Part shown: piece after piece, positions 33,313 to 41,849 of the stretch
Numbering within the stretch: position 1 is the first letter of the stretch
Layout: each line of letters starts with the position of its first letter
Assembly (NCBI RefSeq): GCF_023721795.1
Contig: NZ_JAMQYE010000001.1
Span: 2,639,671 to 2,703,670 of the forward strand
DNA from: Zeimonas sediminis
GTDB taxonomy: Bacteria; Pseudomonadota; Gammaproteobacteria; Burkholderiales; Burkholderiaceae_E
Reading direction: 5' to 3'
DNA: 64,000 bases
Notes under the pieces: generated by a model
Told to the model about the DNA's origin: nothing
The model's database searches: none
Seen by the model: only the letters and a program-made list of their open reading frames with translations
Made by a program: the position numbers and the translations under genes

Positions 33313-34293
33313 TCACTCGACCTTCACGTTCGCCGCGCGGATGACCCGGTCCCAGCGCTCGGCGTCCTTCGCCAGCCAGTTGCGGAAATCCTCGGGCGCG
33401 CCGCCGACGACGATCGCGCCGAGCTGGCGAAGTTTCTCGGCGGTGGCCGGACGCTTCAGCGACTCGTTGAGCGCCTTGTTCAGCTTGGCCACGACGTCGG
33501 CCGGCGTGCCGGCGGGAGCCAGGACACCGATCCCCTGCGTGTACTCCTCGAATCCCTTCAGGCCCTGCTCGGCGGTCGTCGGCGTGTCGGGATAGTCGGG
33601 GTGGCGCGCGGCGGTCGTCACGGCCAGCGGCTTGATCTTCTTCTGCTCGATGTGCTGCTTGATGCCGACCATCGGGTAGAACATGAAGTCCACGCGACCG
33701 GCCATGACCTCGATCAGGGCGGGGCCGTTGCCCTTGAAGGGCACGTGGTTCATCTTGGTCTCCGACAGCGTCTCGAGCAGCGCGGCGGCGAGGTGCGCGG
33801 ACCCGCCGTTGCCCGACGAGCCGTAGGTCACCGCGCCCGGGTTGGCGCGGGCGCGCTTGACGATGTCTTCCAGCGAGTTGGCCGGAGACTCGTAGGCGGT
33901 GACCGCCACCATCGGCAGCAGCGAGGTCAGGACGACCGGCGAGAAGTCCTTCAGCGGGTGGTACTTGACCGACTTCGGAAAGAGCAGCGGATTGACGTTG
34001 TGGGCCAGCGTGCTCACGGTCAGCGTGTAACCGTCCGGAGCCGACTGGGCGACGTACTCGGTGCCGATCCGCCCGGCCGCGCCCGGCTTGTTCTCGACGA
34101 TCACGCTCTGGCCCAGGATCTCGGTCAGGTCGGCTGCGAGCAGCCGCGCGAGCACGTCGGTGGGGCCGCCGGCGGAATAGCCGACGACGAGCTTCACCGG
34201 CTTGCTGGGGAAGTCCTGGGCCGCGGCGGGCGCGACCGCGAACGGCACTGCGCAGGCCAGGGCCGCCGCGAGCATTCCTTTCAGGCTTTTCAT
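33313..34293 (-). CDS. Tripartite tricarboxylate transporter (Bug family) receptor
   Basis: 326 residues. A signal peptide ends at AAAQDFPSKP. The Bug hallmarks are VGYSAGGPTDVLARLLA, NKPGAAGRIGTEYVAQSAPD and YGSSGNGGSAHLAAALL. No TctA/TctB permease genes are near, which is usual for the expanded Bug family of Burkholderiales. It lies between an FMN oxidase and an FAH hydrolase of the same catabolic cluster and is likely its uptake or sensing component. Confidence 0.93.
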   Translation of the reverse strand: MKSLKGMLAAALACAVPFAVAPAAAQDFPSKPVKLVVGYSAGGPTDVLARLLAADLTEILGQSVIVENKPGAAGRIGTEYVAQSAPDGYTLTVSTLAHNVNPLLFPKSVKYHPLKDFSPVVLTSLLPMVAVTAYESPANSLEDIVKRARANPGAVTYGSSGNGGSAHLAAALLETLSETKMNHVPFKGNGPALIEVMAGRVDFMFYPMVGIKQHIEQKKIKPLAVTTAARHPDYPDTPTTAEQGLKGFEEYTQGIGVLAPAGTPADVVAKLNKALNESLKRPATAEKLRQLGAIVVGGAPEDFRNWLAKDAERWDRVIRAANVKVE

Positions 34294-34363
34294 CGTGAGT
34301 CTCCTCGTTGCTGTCGTGGTTCTCGATCGTCTCGCCCGCCTCGCCGGAGCGCGGGCGCCTGGG

Positions 34364-35290
34364 TCAGGCAATCGTGTGCTCGAGCACGCCGATGCCGGAA
34401 ACCTCCAGCCGGAGCCGGTCGCCGGGCTTCAGCCAGACGGGCGGCTTGCGAAATGCGCCCACGCCGGACGGCGTGCCGGTCGCGATGACGTCGCCGGGCA
34501 GCAGCGTCACGAATCCGGTGATGTACTCGATCAGGCGCGCGACCGGGAAGATCATCTGCGCCGTGGACGCGTGCTGCATCTCCTGGCCGTTGACCGCGCA
34601 GCGCAGCTCCAGTGCCTGCGGGTCCGCCACCTCGTCCGCCGTGACCAGCCACGGGCCCATCGGGCAGAAGCCGTCCATGCTCTTGGCGAAGGTGGTCTGC
34701 GGCGGCGAGACGTCGAACTGGAACTCTCTCGCGCTGAGGTCGTTCAGCACCGTGTAGCCGGCGACGTGGGCCAGGGCCTCGTCCGCGCGAACCTTGTGTG
34801 CCGGGCGCCCGATGACCACGCCGAGTTCGACCTCGAAATCGAGCTTCTCGACGCCGGCGGGAATCGCCACCTGCGCGCCGGGACCGACCACCGAGTTCGG
34901 GAGCTTGGCGATGATCCGGGGCTTCTCGAACGCTGCGACGCCGGTCTCGGCCGCGTGGTCTGCGTAGTTGCGGCCGATCGCGACGATCTTCCGGGGATTC
35001 GGGATCGGGGCGAGCAACTCGACCGCCGCAAGGGGCACGAGCCGCGGCTCCGTCGATCCGGGTTGCCGCACCCGCTCCGCGAGCGCGCGGAGCGCCTCCG
35101 GCCCACTCTCGAGCAGCCGCAGCATCCCGGACGAGGGCGAGCCGGTCGAGCCCGGAACTCGCGGATTGCGCGGGGCGCACGGCAGCGCGTCGACCCAGTC
35201 GGTCACGTCGAGCAGGCCGTCCGCGAGCAGGACGCCCACTCGCGGGGCGCCGGGCGCGCCGTCGCGGGGGAGGTAGCTGGCAAGTCTCAT
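34364..35290 (-). CDS. Fumarylacetoacetate hydrolase family protein
   Basis: 308 residues, the longer FAH form with an N-terminal domain of about 100 residues. KIVAIGRNYADHAAETG opens the catalytic domain; DFEVELGVVIG carries the E-x-E metal ligands, VLNDLSAREFQ the metal Asp, DGFCPMGPWLV the substrate loop and GDVIATGTPSGVG the end of the site. Comparable enzymes hydrolyse acylpyruvates or hydrate/decarboxylate 2-oxo-enoates from ring cleavage. It is co-directional with the TfdA-like dioxygenase upstream (34-base gap). Confidence 0.92.
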   Translation of the reverse strand: MRLASYLPRDGAPGAPRVGVLLADGLLDVTDWVDALPCAPRNPRVPGSTGSPSSGMLRLLESGPEALRALAERVRQPGSTEPRLVPLAAVELLAPIPNPRKIVAIGRNYADHAAETGVAAFEKPRIIAKLPNSVVGPGAQVAIPAGVEKLDFEVELGVVIGRPAHKVRADEALAHVAGYTVLNDLSAREFQFDVSPPQTTFAKSMDGFCPMGPWLVTADEVADPQALELRCAVNGQEMQHASTAQMIFPVARLIEYITGFVTLLPGDVIATGTPSGVGAFRKPPVWLKPGDRLRLEVSGIGVLEHTIA

Positions 35291-35324
35291 CGAAGTTCGG
35301 TCTCGCGGATGCCGATCGACGCGC

Positions 35325-36194
35325 TCAGTGCGCGAAGTAGCGGGTTGCCATGACCTGGCAGCGCTTGATCAGGCGAGGCTCGTCGGCAGTGTAGTCGGCG
35401 ATCGCGCGATGGATCGTTCGCAGGTTGTCCCACATCAGCACGTCGCCCTCGGTCCACTCGTGCAGGTACAGGAAGCGTTCCTGCAGCTGGTGCTCGAACA
35501 GGAATGCCAGCAGCGCATCGCTCTCGTCGACGGACATGCCGTCGATCCGGATCGTGTAGCCGGGATTCGCGTACAGGACCCTGCGCCCGGAGATCGGGTG
35601 GACCAGCACCAGCGGATGCGAGACAGGGGGCTTGGCCTTGCGCTGCGCCTCGGTGAGCGGAGGGCGCGTGCTGCCGGGCGCCGCGCGCATCATGTCCCAG
35701 AATTTCGCGAAGTCGTGCGTGGCGGTGCGGCCCTCGATCCTGCCCTTGACGTCGTCGGGCAGCGCATCGTAGGCCGCCGCCATGTCGGCGAACTGCGTGC
35801 CGCCCAGCGGGCGGCCGTCGCGCCGCGGTATCGTGATGCCGTACAGCACGTTGGCGAAGGCGACCATGCTGCTGTAGGACATGTCGGTGTGCCAGCCCTG
35901 GCCCGCGTCGCCCAGCCCGATCGGCTTGCCGTCGACCTTGATGTTCGACAGCGTCATGACCTCCGGCGCGTCGGCTTCCTGGTGCACGTTGGCGACGTTG
36001 ATTTCCAGCTCGCCGAAGTTGGCGCTGAACGTCTTCAGCTGCAGCGGGGTAAGCCGCTGGCCGACGAAGCGGATCACGCCGTGGTCGCCGAGCGCCCGCT
36101 CGATCGCCTGCAGCGTGCCCTCGTCGAGCGGGACCGAGAGGTCCACGCCCTCGATAGACGCCCCGAGCGGGCCCTTCGTCGGAACGATTCGCAT
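35325..36194 (-). CDS. TauD/TfdA family 2-oxoglutarate-dependent dioxygenase
   Basis: 289 residues, the size of TfdA and TauD. The iron triad is H-x-D in GQGWHTDMSYSS and the distal His in MWDNLRTIHRA; an Arg 12 residues after that His (DEPR) is placed to bind the 2-oxoglutarate carboxylate. Family members hydroxylate next to an ether oxygen or sulfonate so that the product falls apart (2,4-D to dichlorophenol plus glyoxylate; taurine to sulfite). With a maleylacetate-reductase-like gene immediately upstream and an FAH hydrolase downstream, an aryl-ether or related substrate is plausible, but this is inference. Confidence 0.9.
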   Translation of the reverse strand: MRIVPTKGPLGASIEGVDLSVPLDEGTLQAIERALGDHGVIRFVGQRLTPLQLKTFSANFGELEINVANVHQEADAPEVMTLSNIKVDGKPIGLGDAGQGWHTDMSYSSMVAFANVLYGITIPRRDGRPLGGTQFADMAAAYDALPDDVKGRIEGRTATHDFAKFWDMMRAAPGSTRPPLTEAQRKAKPPVSHPLVLVHPISGRRVLYANPGYTIRIDGMSVDESDALLAFLFEHQLQERFLYLHEWTEGDVLMWDNLRTIHRAIADYTADEPRLIKRCQVMATRYFAH

Positions 36195-36253
36195 CCTTGC
36201 CTCCTGAGTGCCCGGCCCGAGCCGGGTCGCATCCGTGTTCGTGACCTCGCCTC

Positions 36254-37423
36254 TCACCAGGCGGCCTCCAGCAATTCCAGGATCCGCCCGGCATCCGCGA
36301 CCGGCTTCGGGTTGAAGTACAGGCCGCGCTCGCCCATCACCTTTTCGGCGATCCGCGCGAGCAGCCCGCGATCGACGCCGATGTCGCGCAGGCGCCTGGG
36401 TACGCCGATCTCGGCCTGCAGGGACTCGATCGCCTCGATCAGCGCCGCGGGACTCGCAGCCGGAGCGCCCAGGGCGCGGGCGCCCTCTGCCAGTTCCGCC
36501 TGCGCCGCATCGGCGTTGAAGCGAAGCGCGTGCGGCAGGATCACCGAGTTGGCGTCGCCGTGCGCGGCGCCGGATGCCGCGCCGATCGCGTGGCAGATCG
36601 CGTGGTGCAGGCAGGTTCGCGCATTGAGCAGCACGAGCCCGGACAAGTGGGCCGCGGCCATCAGCGCGGAGCGCGCAGCCAGCGAACCCGGCTGGCGGGC
36701 CACCGCGGGCAGCGCGTCGCTGAACAGGCTCGTGCCGTGCAGCGCGAGCGCGGTCGTGACCGGCGTGCGAGTCTTCGAGTAGAGGCCTTCCAGGCAGTGG
36801 GCGAGGCCGTTCATGCCGGTCGACAGCAGGATCGCGCCGGGCACGCAGAGCGCGGCCTCCGGGTCGACCACGATCAGCCGGCTCGCCAGGCGCGGGTCCG
36901 AGAACAGCAGCTTTCGGCCGTCCTCGGCCCGGATGCCGAGGCTCGGGGTCACCTCGGCGGCCGAGGCGGTCGAGGGGACCGATGCGATCGGCAGCTTCGG
37001 GCGCGAAAGGACGGGAATGTGGAGGCGGTCCGGCGGCGTGAAGCGGCTCGCATGATCTTCCAGCTCCCCGCCCTCGGCGAGCCACAGCGAGGCCGCCTTG
37101 GCCGTGTCGGAAGCGCTGCCGCCACCGACCGCGACGAAGCCGTCGGCCGAGTGGGACCGCCCGAGCGCGCAGACTTCCCGCACGGTCGCGACCGATGAGT
37201 GGGCCGGTACCTCGGCGTATATCGCCGCCGGTAGATTTCCGAGTCCGCGCAGGACCTTCTCGAAGAGCGGCGAGGCGGCAGTGCGCCGGCCGCCGATAAC
37301 GACCGGCCGCGACACCCCGATCGCAGCGAGTTCCGCCTGAAGCGTCGCCGCCGACCCGTTGCCGAAGACCAGCTTCGACTCGGGACTGCGGTGAACGAAG
37401 GTCGTAGTGTCGGGCAGCTTCAT
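36254..37423 (-). CDS. Iron-containing alcohol dehydrogenase, maleylacetate reductase-like
   Basis: 389 residues. The N-terminal NAD(P) domain has VAVGGGSASDTAKAASLWLA, the GGGS motif of group III dehydrogenases. The metal domain carries GMNGLAHCLEGLYS and the His pair region CLHHAICHAIGAASGAAHGD. Short length and the opening (TTTFVHRSPESKLVFGNGS) resemble maleylacetate reductases (TfdF, MacA), which reduce maleylacetate to 3-oxoadipate, a compound made by the pca pathway at the left end of the window. First gene of the five-gene minus-strand cluster; divergent from the hydratase at 37640. Confidence 0.85.
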   Translation of the reverse strand: MKLPDTTTFVHRSPESKLVFGNGSAATLQAELAAIGVSRPVVIGGRRTAASPLFEKVLRGLGNLPAAIYAEVPAHSSVATVREVCALGRSHSADGFVAVGGGSASDTAKAASLWLAEGGELEDHASRFTPPDRLHIPVLSRPKLPIASVPSTASAAEVTPSLGIRAEDGRKLLFSDPRLASRLIVVDPEAALCVPGAILLSTGMNGLAHCLEGLYSKTRTPVTTALALHGTSLFSDALPAVARQPGSLAARSALMAAAHLSGLVLLNARTCLHHAICHAIGAASGAAHGDANSVILPHALRFNADAAQAELAEGARALGAPAASPAALIEAIESLQAEIGVPRRLRDIGVDRGLLARIAEKVMGERGLYFNPKPVADAGRILELLEAAW

Positions 37424-37639
37424 TGACGAATGGCAAACAGTCGGAAGATTTTTCCGGCCTCGAAGCATAGTCGTCTGCCGTATCGTGGTGAGCATGACTG
37501 GCGAAACCCATTGTTTCCGGCTTGGAAACTTTCCCGCGGAGGCTGCTCGTCTGGCGGGATCGAGCGCGGTCCCGCCGTGCTAGCGTTCCGTCGGTATCGC
37601 TACTCGCGTTTGCCCCCATTCCCTGAATCGAGAATTCGA
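37424..37639. promoter_or_regulatory. 216-base divergent intergenic region
   Basis: Separates the maleylacetate-reductase-like cluster (minus) from the hydratase-lrgAB set (plus), so it must hold both promoters. It is the least GC-rich intergenic stretch in this part of the window (AGATTTTTCCGG near 37447). I see no convincing -35/-10 pair, inverted repeat or LysR-type box. Confidence 0.4.
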
Positions 37640-38461
37640 ATGTCCCAGTCCACGGATTCCCTGGCTGCGGCGCTCGCCGCCGCCCGCCGAGAGCATCGGC
37701 CCCTGTCGCCGGCCGACTGGCTTGCGGCAGTCCCCGACGCCGACGCCGCCTACGCGGTCCAGGCCGCGGTCGCCGAGGCCCTCGGCTGGTTTCCCGGCGG
37801 CGTCGCCAGCGCCTGGAAGTCGGGCGGCCCCTCTCGCGAGCAGGCGCTCACCCACGCGCCGCTGCCGCCGGAGGGCGTGAAGGCGAGCCCGGCCGACTTC
37901 TCGACCTGGCGCTTCTTCGCGCCGCTGATCGAGATCGAGGTCGCGTTGCGGCTCGGTCGCGAGGTCACGCCCGATGCCGCGGCCCGGATGTCCGAGGCCG
38001 CGACCGCGGCTGCGCGCGAGTCGGCCGCCGCGCGGGTGGCCGAGGCCGACCGGATCGCCGACGAGCTCGTCGACGCGATGTGCGTGTCGATCGAGATCGT
38101 CGACAGCCGCTGGACCGATGCGGCGCAGGCCAGCGCGCCGCAGAAGCTCGCCGACCTGCAGTCGCACGGCGCGCTCGCGCTGGCCGACTGGGTACCGTAC
38201 GCGCGGCGCGATTGGTCCGCGCAGCGCTGCTCGGTCACGATCGGCGAGGCCGCGCCGGTCGAGCGCACCGGCACGCATCCGCTCGGCTCGCCGACCTGGC
38301 TGCTGCCGGTCTGGCTGCGCCACGCGGCGCGCGAAGGCCGCGCGCTGCCTGCCGGCACGGTGGTCACCACCGGCGCCTGGGCGGGCATGCTGCCGGCGCG
38401 AGCGGGCGACCGGGTCGAGGCGGCGTTCGACGGGATCGGGCGCGCGGTCGTGCAGCTGTAG
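37640..38461 (+). CDS. 2-keto-4-pentenoate hydratase family protein
   Basis: 273 residues, MhpD/TesE fold of the FAH superfamily. AYAVQAAVAEALGW starts the conserved part, APLIEIEVALRLGREVTP holds the E-x-E metal ligands, VSIEIVDSRWTDA the third ligand, and GTVVTTGAWAGMLPARAGD the closing loop. Hydrates 2-oxo-4-enoates from meta-cleavage or acts as a decarboxylase. Possible regulatory link to the divergent dioxygenase cluster. Followed 10 bases on by the LrgA-like gene. Confidence 0.87.
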   Translation: MSQSTDSLAAALAAARREHRPLSPADWLAAVPDADAAYAVQAAVAEALGWFPGGVASAWKSGGPSREQALTHAPLPPEGVKASPADFSTWRFFAPLIEIEVALRLGREVTPDAAARMSEAATAAARESAAARVAEADRIADELVDAMCVSIEIVDSRWTDAAQASAPQKLADLQSHGALALADWVPYARRDWSAQRCSVTIGEAAPVERTGTHPLGSPTWLLPVWLRHAAREGRALPAGTVVTTGAWAGMLPARAGDRVEAAFDGIGRAVVQL

Positions 38462-38471
38462 TCGCCAGCCG

Positions 38472-38852
38472 ATGATCGAGGCGCTGACCGCGCTCCTGCT
38501 GTTCCAGCTCGTCGGCGAGCTCGCGGCGCGCGCCGCGCAGCTGCCGGTGCCGGGGCCGGTCGTCGGGCTCGCGCTGCTGTTCCTCTACCTGCGCTGGCGC
38601 GGTGAGGCTTCCGAAGGCCTGCGCCAGGCTGCGGCGATGCTGCACGGGCACATGTCCCTGCTGTTCGTGCCGGCCGGCGTGGGCGTGATGCTGTACTACC
38701 CGCAGCTGGCCCGCGAGTGGCTGGTGATCCTCGCGTCGGTGCTGGTCAGCACGCTGGTCGGCATCGGCGTCACCGCCTGGGTGCTCGGCCGGCTGGTCGA
38801 TCGCCGGCCGCCGGCGGGCGACCGGCAGGGATCCGAGGGGCCGGCGCCATGA
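38472..38852 (+). CDS. CidA/LrgA family membrane protein
   Basis: 126 residues with four hydrophobic helices. LPVPGPVVGLALLFLYLRW and HMSLLFVPAGVGVMLYYP are the family signatures. Once described as holin-like; later work links CidA/LrgA-LrgB pairs to pyruvate or small organic-acid uptake. The stop overlaps the start of the LrgB-like gene by 4 bases, as expected for a two-part membrane complex. Confidence 0.9.
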   Translation: MIEALTALLLFQLVGELAARAAQLPVPGPVVGLALLFLYLRWRGEASEGLRQAAAMLHGHMSLLFVPAGVGVMLYYPQLAREWLVILASVLVSTLVGIGVTAWVLGRLVDRRPPAGDRQGSEGPAP

Positions 38853-39574
38853 AGCCCGAGTTCTTCCAGCTCTGGGTCTACCTGTCGGCCACTCCCTTGT
38901 TCGGGCTGGCCGCCACGTTGGCCGCCTACTGCGTCGGGCTCTGGGTGGCGCGGCGCGCCGGCCTGCATCCGCTGGCCAATCCGGTGGCGATCGCGGTGCT
39001 GGTCCTGGTCGCGGTGTTCGCGCTCACTGGCGTGCCCTATCCGCAGTACTTCGAGGGCGCGCAGTTCGTGCACTTCCTGCTGGGGCCCGCAACGGTCGCG
39101 CTGGCCGTGCCGCTGTTCGCGCAGTTGCCCGCCCTGCGCCGTCACCGCTGGCCGCTGTTGCTGGCGCTGGTCTGCGGCGGCGTGGCCAGCGCGCTGACCG
39201 CGGTCGGCGTCGCATGGCTGCTCGGCGCGAGCGAGGAGACGATGCTGTCGCTGCTGCCGAAGTCGGTGACCGCGCCGATCGCGATGGGCATCGCCGAGCA
39301 GATCGGGGGCAACCCGGCGCTGACCGCGGTGTACTGCGTGACGACCGGGATCCTGGGCGCGGTGCTGAGCCGATACGTGTTCTCGGCCTGCGGCGTTCGC
39401 AGCCCGATCGCGCGCGGCTTCTCGCTGGGCACGGCCGCGCACGGCATCGGCACCGCTCGGGCCTTCCAGGAGAGCGACGAGGCCGGCGCCTTCGCCGGGC
39501 TCGCGCTGGGCCTGCACGGCCTGATCGCCGCGCTGGTGGTGCCGGCGGCGGTGGCGCTGTTCAGGGGCCTGTAG
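38849..39574 (+). CDS. LrgB family membrane protein
   Basis: 241 residues, about seven hydrophobic segments. Signatures LLGPATVALAVPLFAQ, LLPKSVTAPIAMGIAEQIGG and FSLGTAAHGIGTARAFQESD are those of LrgB/CidB/YohK. Partner of the preceding LrgA-like protein (ATGA overlap). The hydratase, LrgA and LrgB run together, so a carboxylate-transport role fits better than cell lysis. Confidence 0.93.
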   Translation: MKPEFFQLWVYLSATPLFGLAATLAAYCVGLWVARRAGLHPLANPVAIAVLVLVAVFALTGVPYPQYFEGAQFVHFLLGPATVALAVPLFAQLPALRRHRWPLLLALVCGGVASALTAVGVAWLLGASEETMLSLLPKSVTAPIAMGIAEQIGGNPALTAVYCVTTGILGAVLSRYVFSACGVRSPIARGFSLGTAAHGIGTARAFQESDEAGAFAGLALGLHGLIAALVVPAAVALFRGL

Positions 39575-39597
39575 CGGCCGCCCTTACGCCCAGGGGC

Positions 39598-39942
39598 TCA
39601 GACGCCCCAGGTGATCTCCCGGCCGCCCTTGTGTGCCTCGACCAGCATCTCGATGAACGGCCAGGCGCGCTGGGCGTGGGTCACCACCGCCGCCGCGGCT
39701 TCCTCTTCCTCGGCGCCTTCCGCCTCGGCTTCGCGGTGGGCGCTCTCTCGGCGGGCTTCGCGTACCGCCCGCTTGTCTTCCTCGACCGCCTTGCGCAGCG
39801 CCTCGATCGCGGCCGGCATCTGCTCGACCGTGATGATGCCTTGCGGGCCCGGCTGCTTGCCGATCACGCCGAGGATCCATTCGGCGGCGCCCTTGTTCAT
39901 GACGACCGTTCCGGTTACCCGCGACTTGAACTCGTAGATCAT
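39598..39942 (-). CDS. DUF1840 family protein
   Basis: 114 residues, cytoplasmic, no signal peptide. Opens MIYEFKSRVTGTVVMNKGA and continues GVIGKQPGPQGIITVEQMPA, as in DUF1840 proteins, which are confined largely to betaproteobacteria and gammaproteobacteria. A charged Glu/Ala coiled segment (residues 55-85) separates the N-terminal part from a conserved end with WPFIEMLVEAHKGGREITWG. Function unknown. Divergent from the lipoprotein gene, with 45 bases between starts. Confidence 0.85.
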   Translation of the reverse strand: MIYEFKSRVTGTVVMNKGAAEWILGVIGKQPGPQGIITVEQMPAAIEALRKAVEEDKRAVREARRESAHREAEAEGAEEEEAAAAVVTHAQRAWPFIEMLVEAHKGGREITWGV

Positions 39943-39987
39943 TCCCACCTCCCTGGATCGTTGACGGCTGGTTGCTAACATTAGCCG

Positions 39988-40569
39988 ATGCAAGCCCCTG
40001 TCGCACGGTCGCCGCGCCTGCCGATCCCCTTTACGCTGATCGCGATCATCCTCGCGGCATTCGTCGCCCTCTCCGGCTGTTCGCCCCGCTACGACTGGCG
40101 GGAGATCCGCGCCGACGAGGACGGCTACCTGGCGATGATGCCCGATCGCCCCGACCGCTTGACCCTCCCGATCGACCTCGACGGCATGGCGGTGCAGATG
40201 GCGATGCAGGGCGCGCGGATCGACGGCGTGGCCTTCGTCGTCGGTGCGGTGAGGCTCCCGGACGCGTCGGTGGCGGTGAGGGAGCGCGCGCTGGCCGCGA
40301 TGCGCTCCGCGATGGTGCGCAACATCGGCGGACGCGAGGCCGGCGCCGAGGCGATCGCGGTGCCGGTCGTCGACCCGTCGGGCCGGGCCACCGGCTCGGC
40401 GCCGGGGTGGCGGATCCGGGCTTCCGGCCGTGCCGGCGATCGCGAGGTGGCGATGCACGCGGTGTTCGCTTCGCGCGAGGGCCGCGCCTGGCAGGCCGTC
40501 GTGCTGGGCCCCGATCCGGATCCCGAGCAGGCGCGCACCTTCCTCGACGGCTTCCGGATCCTCGAATGA
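39988..40569 (+). CDS. Putative lipoprotein of unknown function
   Basis: 193 residues. A type II signal peptide ends in the lipobox LSGC (Cys30), so the protein is probably anchored in the outer or inner membrane facing the periplasm. The mature part (YDWREIRADEDGYLAMMPDR ... FLDGFRI) looks like a single small alpha/beta domain; no catalytic motif is visible. TAACAT just upstream (near 39976) may be the -10. It overlaps the MFS gene by 4 bases (ATGA). Confidence 0.85.
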   Translation: MQAPVARSPRLPIPFTLIAIILAAFVALSGCSPRYDWREIRADEDGYLAMMPDRPDRLTLPIDLDGMAVQMAMQGARIDGVAFVVGAVRLPDASVAVRERALAAMRSAMVRNIGGREAGAEAIAVPVVDPSGRATGSAPGWRIRASGRAGDREVAMHAVFASREGRAWQAVVLGPDPDPEQARTFLDGFRILE

Positions 40570-41849
40570 GCACTGCGAGCACCCCGACGAGCGGGCGGGC
40601 GGCCGGCACGGGCCCGGCTGCCGCCGCCGCCCTGCTGCCGGCCGGCGCGGCGATCCGGGTCTTCCTGGCCTTCGCCGGCGGCTACTTCATGTCGTACGCG
40701 TTGCGATCGGTCAACGCGATGATCTCGCCCGGCCTGACCGAGGAGTTCGGGCTCACCAATGCCCAGCTCGGCTCGCTGTCGGCAGCCTATTTCTTCGCCT
40801 TCGCCGCGCTACAGCTGCCGCTCGGCATCTGGCTCGACCGGTTCGGCTCGCGCCGTGTCGACGCGTCGCTGCTGCTGGTCGCGGCGGCGGGCTGCGCGGT
40901 GTTCGCGCTGGCCACCGGGCCGGCGATGCTGTGGGCGGGCCGCGCGCTGATCGGCGCGGGCGTCTCGGGCGCGCTGATGTGCTCGCTGCGCGCCTTCCGC
41001 TTCTGGTACGCCGCCGAGCGGCAGCAGCAGCTCGCGGCCTGGATGCTGGTCGCGGGCACGCTCGGGGCGCTGGTCACCACCGTACCGGTCCAGATGGCGC
41101 TGCCGCTGCTGGGCTGGCGTGGCGTGTTCTGGGTCGCGGCGCTGCTGCTCGCGGTGGCCAGCGCCGCGATCTTCTTCCTGCTGCCGCACGAGCCGATGCA
41201 GTCGCCGAAGAAGGGCGAGTCGCCGTGGGCCGGCTACCTGACCGTGTTCTCGACGCCCTATTTCTGGCGCTTCGTGATCCCGGCGATGATGATCCAGTCG
41301 AGCTTCATCGCCTTCCAGAGCCTGTGGATCGGCCCCTGGTTCAGGCAGGTGCTGGGCATGGGGCTCGACGAATCGGCTCGCGCGCTGTTCGCCTTCAACA
41401 TGGTGCTGATGTTCGGCTACCTGGCGCTGGGCTGGGCCGCGCCGCGGCTGGCCCGGCGCGGCTGGTCGACGCTCAGCCTGGTGGTGATGGGTTCGGTGCT
41501 GTTGCTCGCCACCCAGCTGGCGATCGCCTTCGCCGGCGGGCCGCTCGCCTGGCTGCTGTGGCTCGGCGTGGCGATCCTGGTGACCGTGCACACGCTGACC
41601 CAGACGCACGTGAGCCTGGTGTTCCCGGAGCAGCTGACCGGCCGCGCGTTCACCGCCTTCAACCTGCTGATCTTCTCGGGGATGTTCCTCGCGCAGTGGC
41701 TGTTCGGCGTGCTGGTCGACGCGCTGGGCGGCTCGGCCGGCGGCGGCGAGGGCTTTCGCGGCGCGATGATGGTGTGGGTGGCACTGCAGGGGCTTTCGCT
41801 GCTCGTGCTGGTGCTCTGGCGCGTCAGCCCGCCCCGGCACGAGGGCTGA
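40566..41849 (+). CDS. Major facilitator superfamily transporter
   Basis: 427 residues, about twelve helices. PLGIWLDRFGSRRVDASLL is MFS motif A and FMSYALRSVNAMISPGLTEE resembles the nitrate/oxalate-formate type carriers. A 35-residue Ala/Gly/Pro tail precedes the first helix. Translationally linked to the lipoprotein gene. Its last 26 bases overlap the convergent EamA gene. Substrate unknown. Confidence 0.88.
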   Translation: MSTASTPTSGRAAGTGPAAAAALLPAGAAIRVFLAFAGGYFMSYALRSVNAMISPGLTEEFGLTNAQLGSLSAAYFFAFAALQLPLGIWLDRFGSRRVDASLLLVAAAGCAVFALATGPAMLWAGRALIGAGVSGALMCSLRAFRFWYAAERQQQLAAWMLVAGTLGALVTTVPVQMALPLLGWRGVFWVAALLLAVASAAIFFLLPHEPMQSPKKGESPWAGYLTVFSTPYFWRFVIPAMMIQSSFIAFQSLWIGPWFRQVLGMGLDESARALFAFNMVLMFGYLALGWAAPRLARRGWSTLSLVVMGSVLLLATQLAIAFAGGPLAWLLWLGVAILVTVHTLTQTHVSLVFPEQLTGRAFTAFNLLIFSGMFLAQWLFGVLVDALGGSAGGGEGFRGAMMVWVALQGLSLLVLVLWRVSPPRHEG

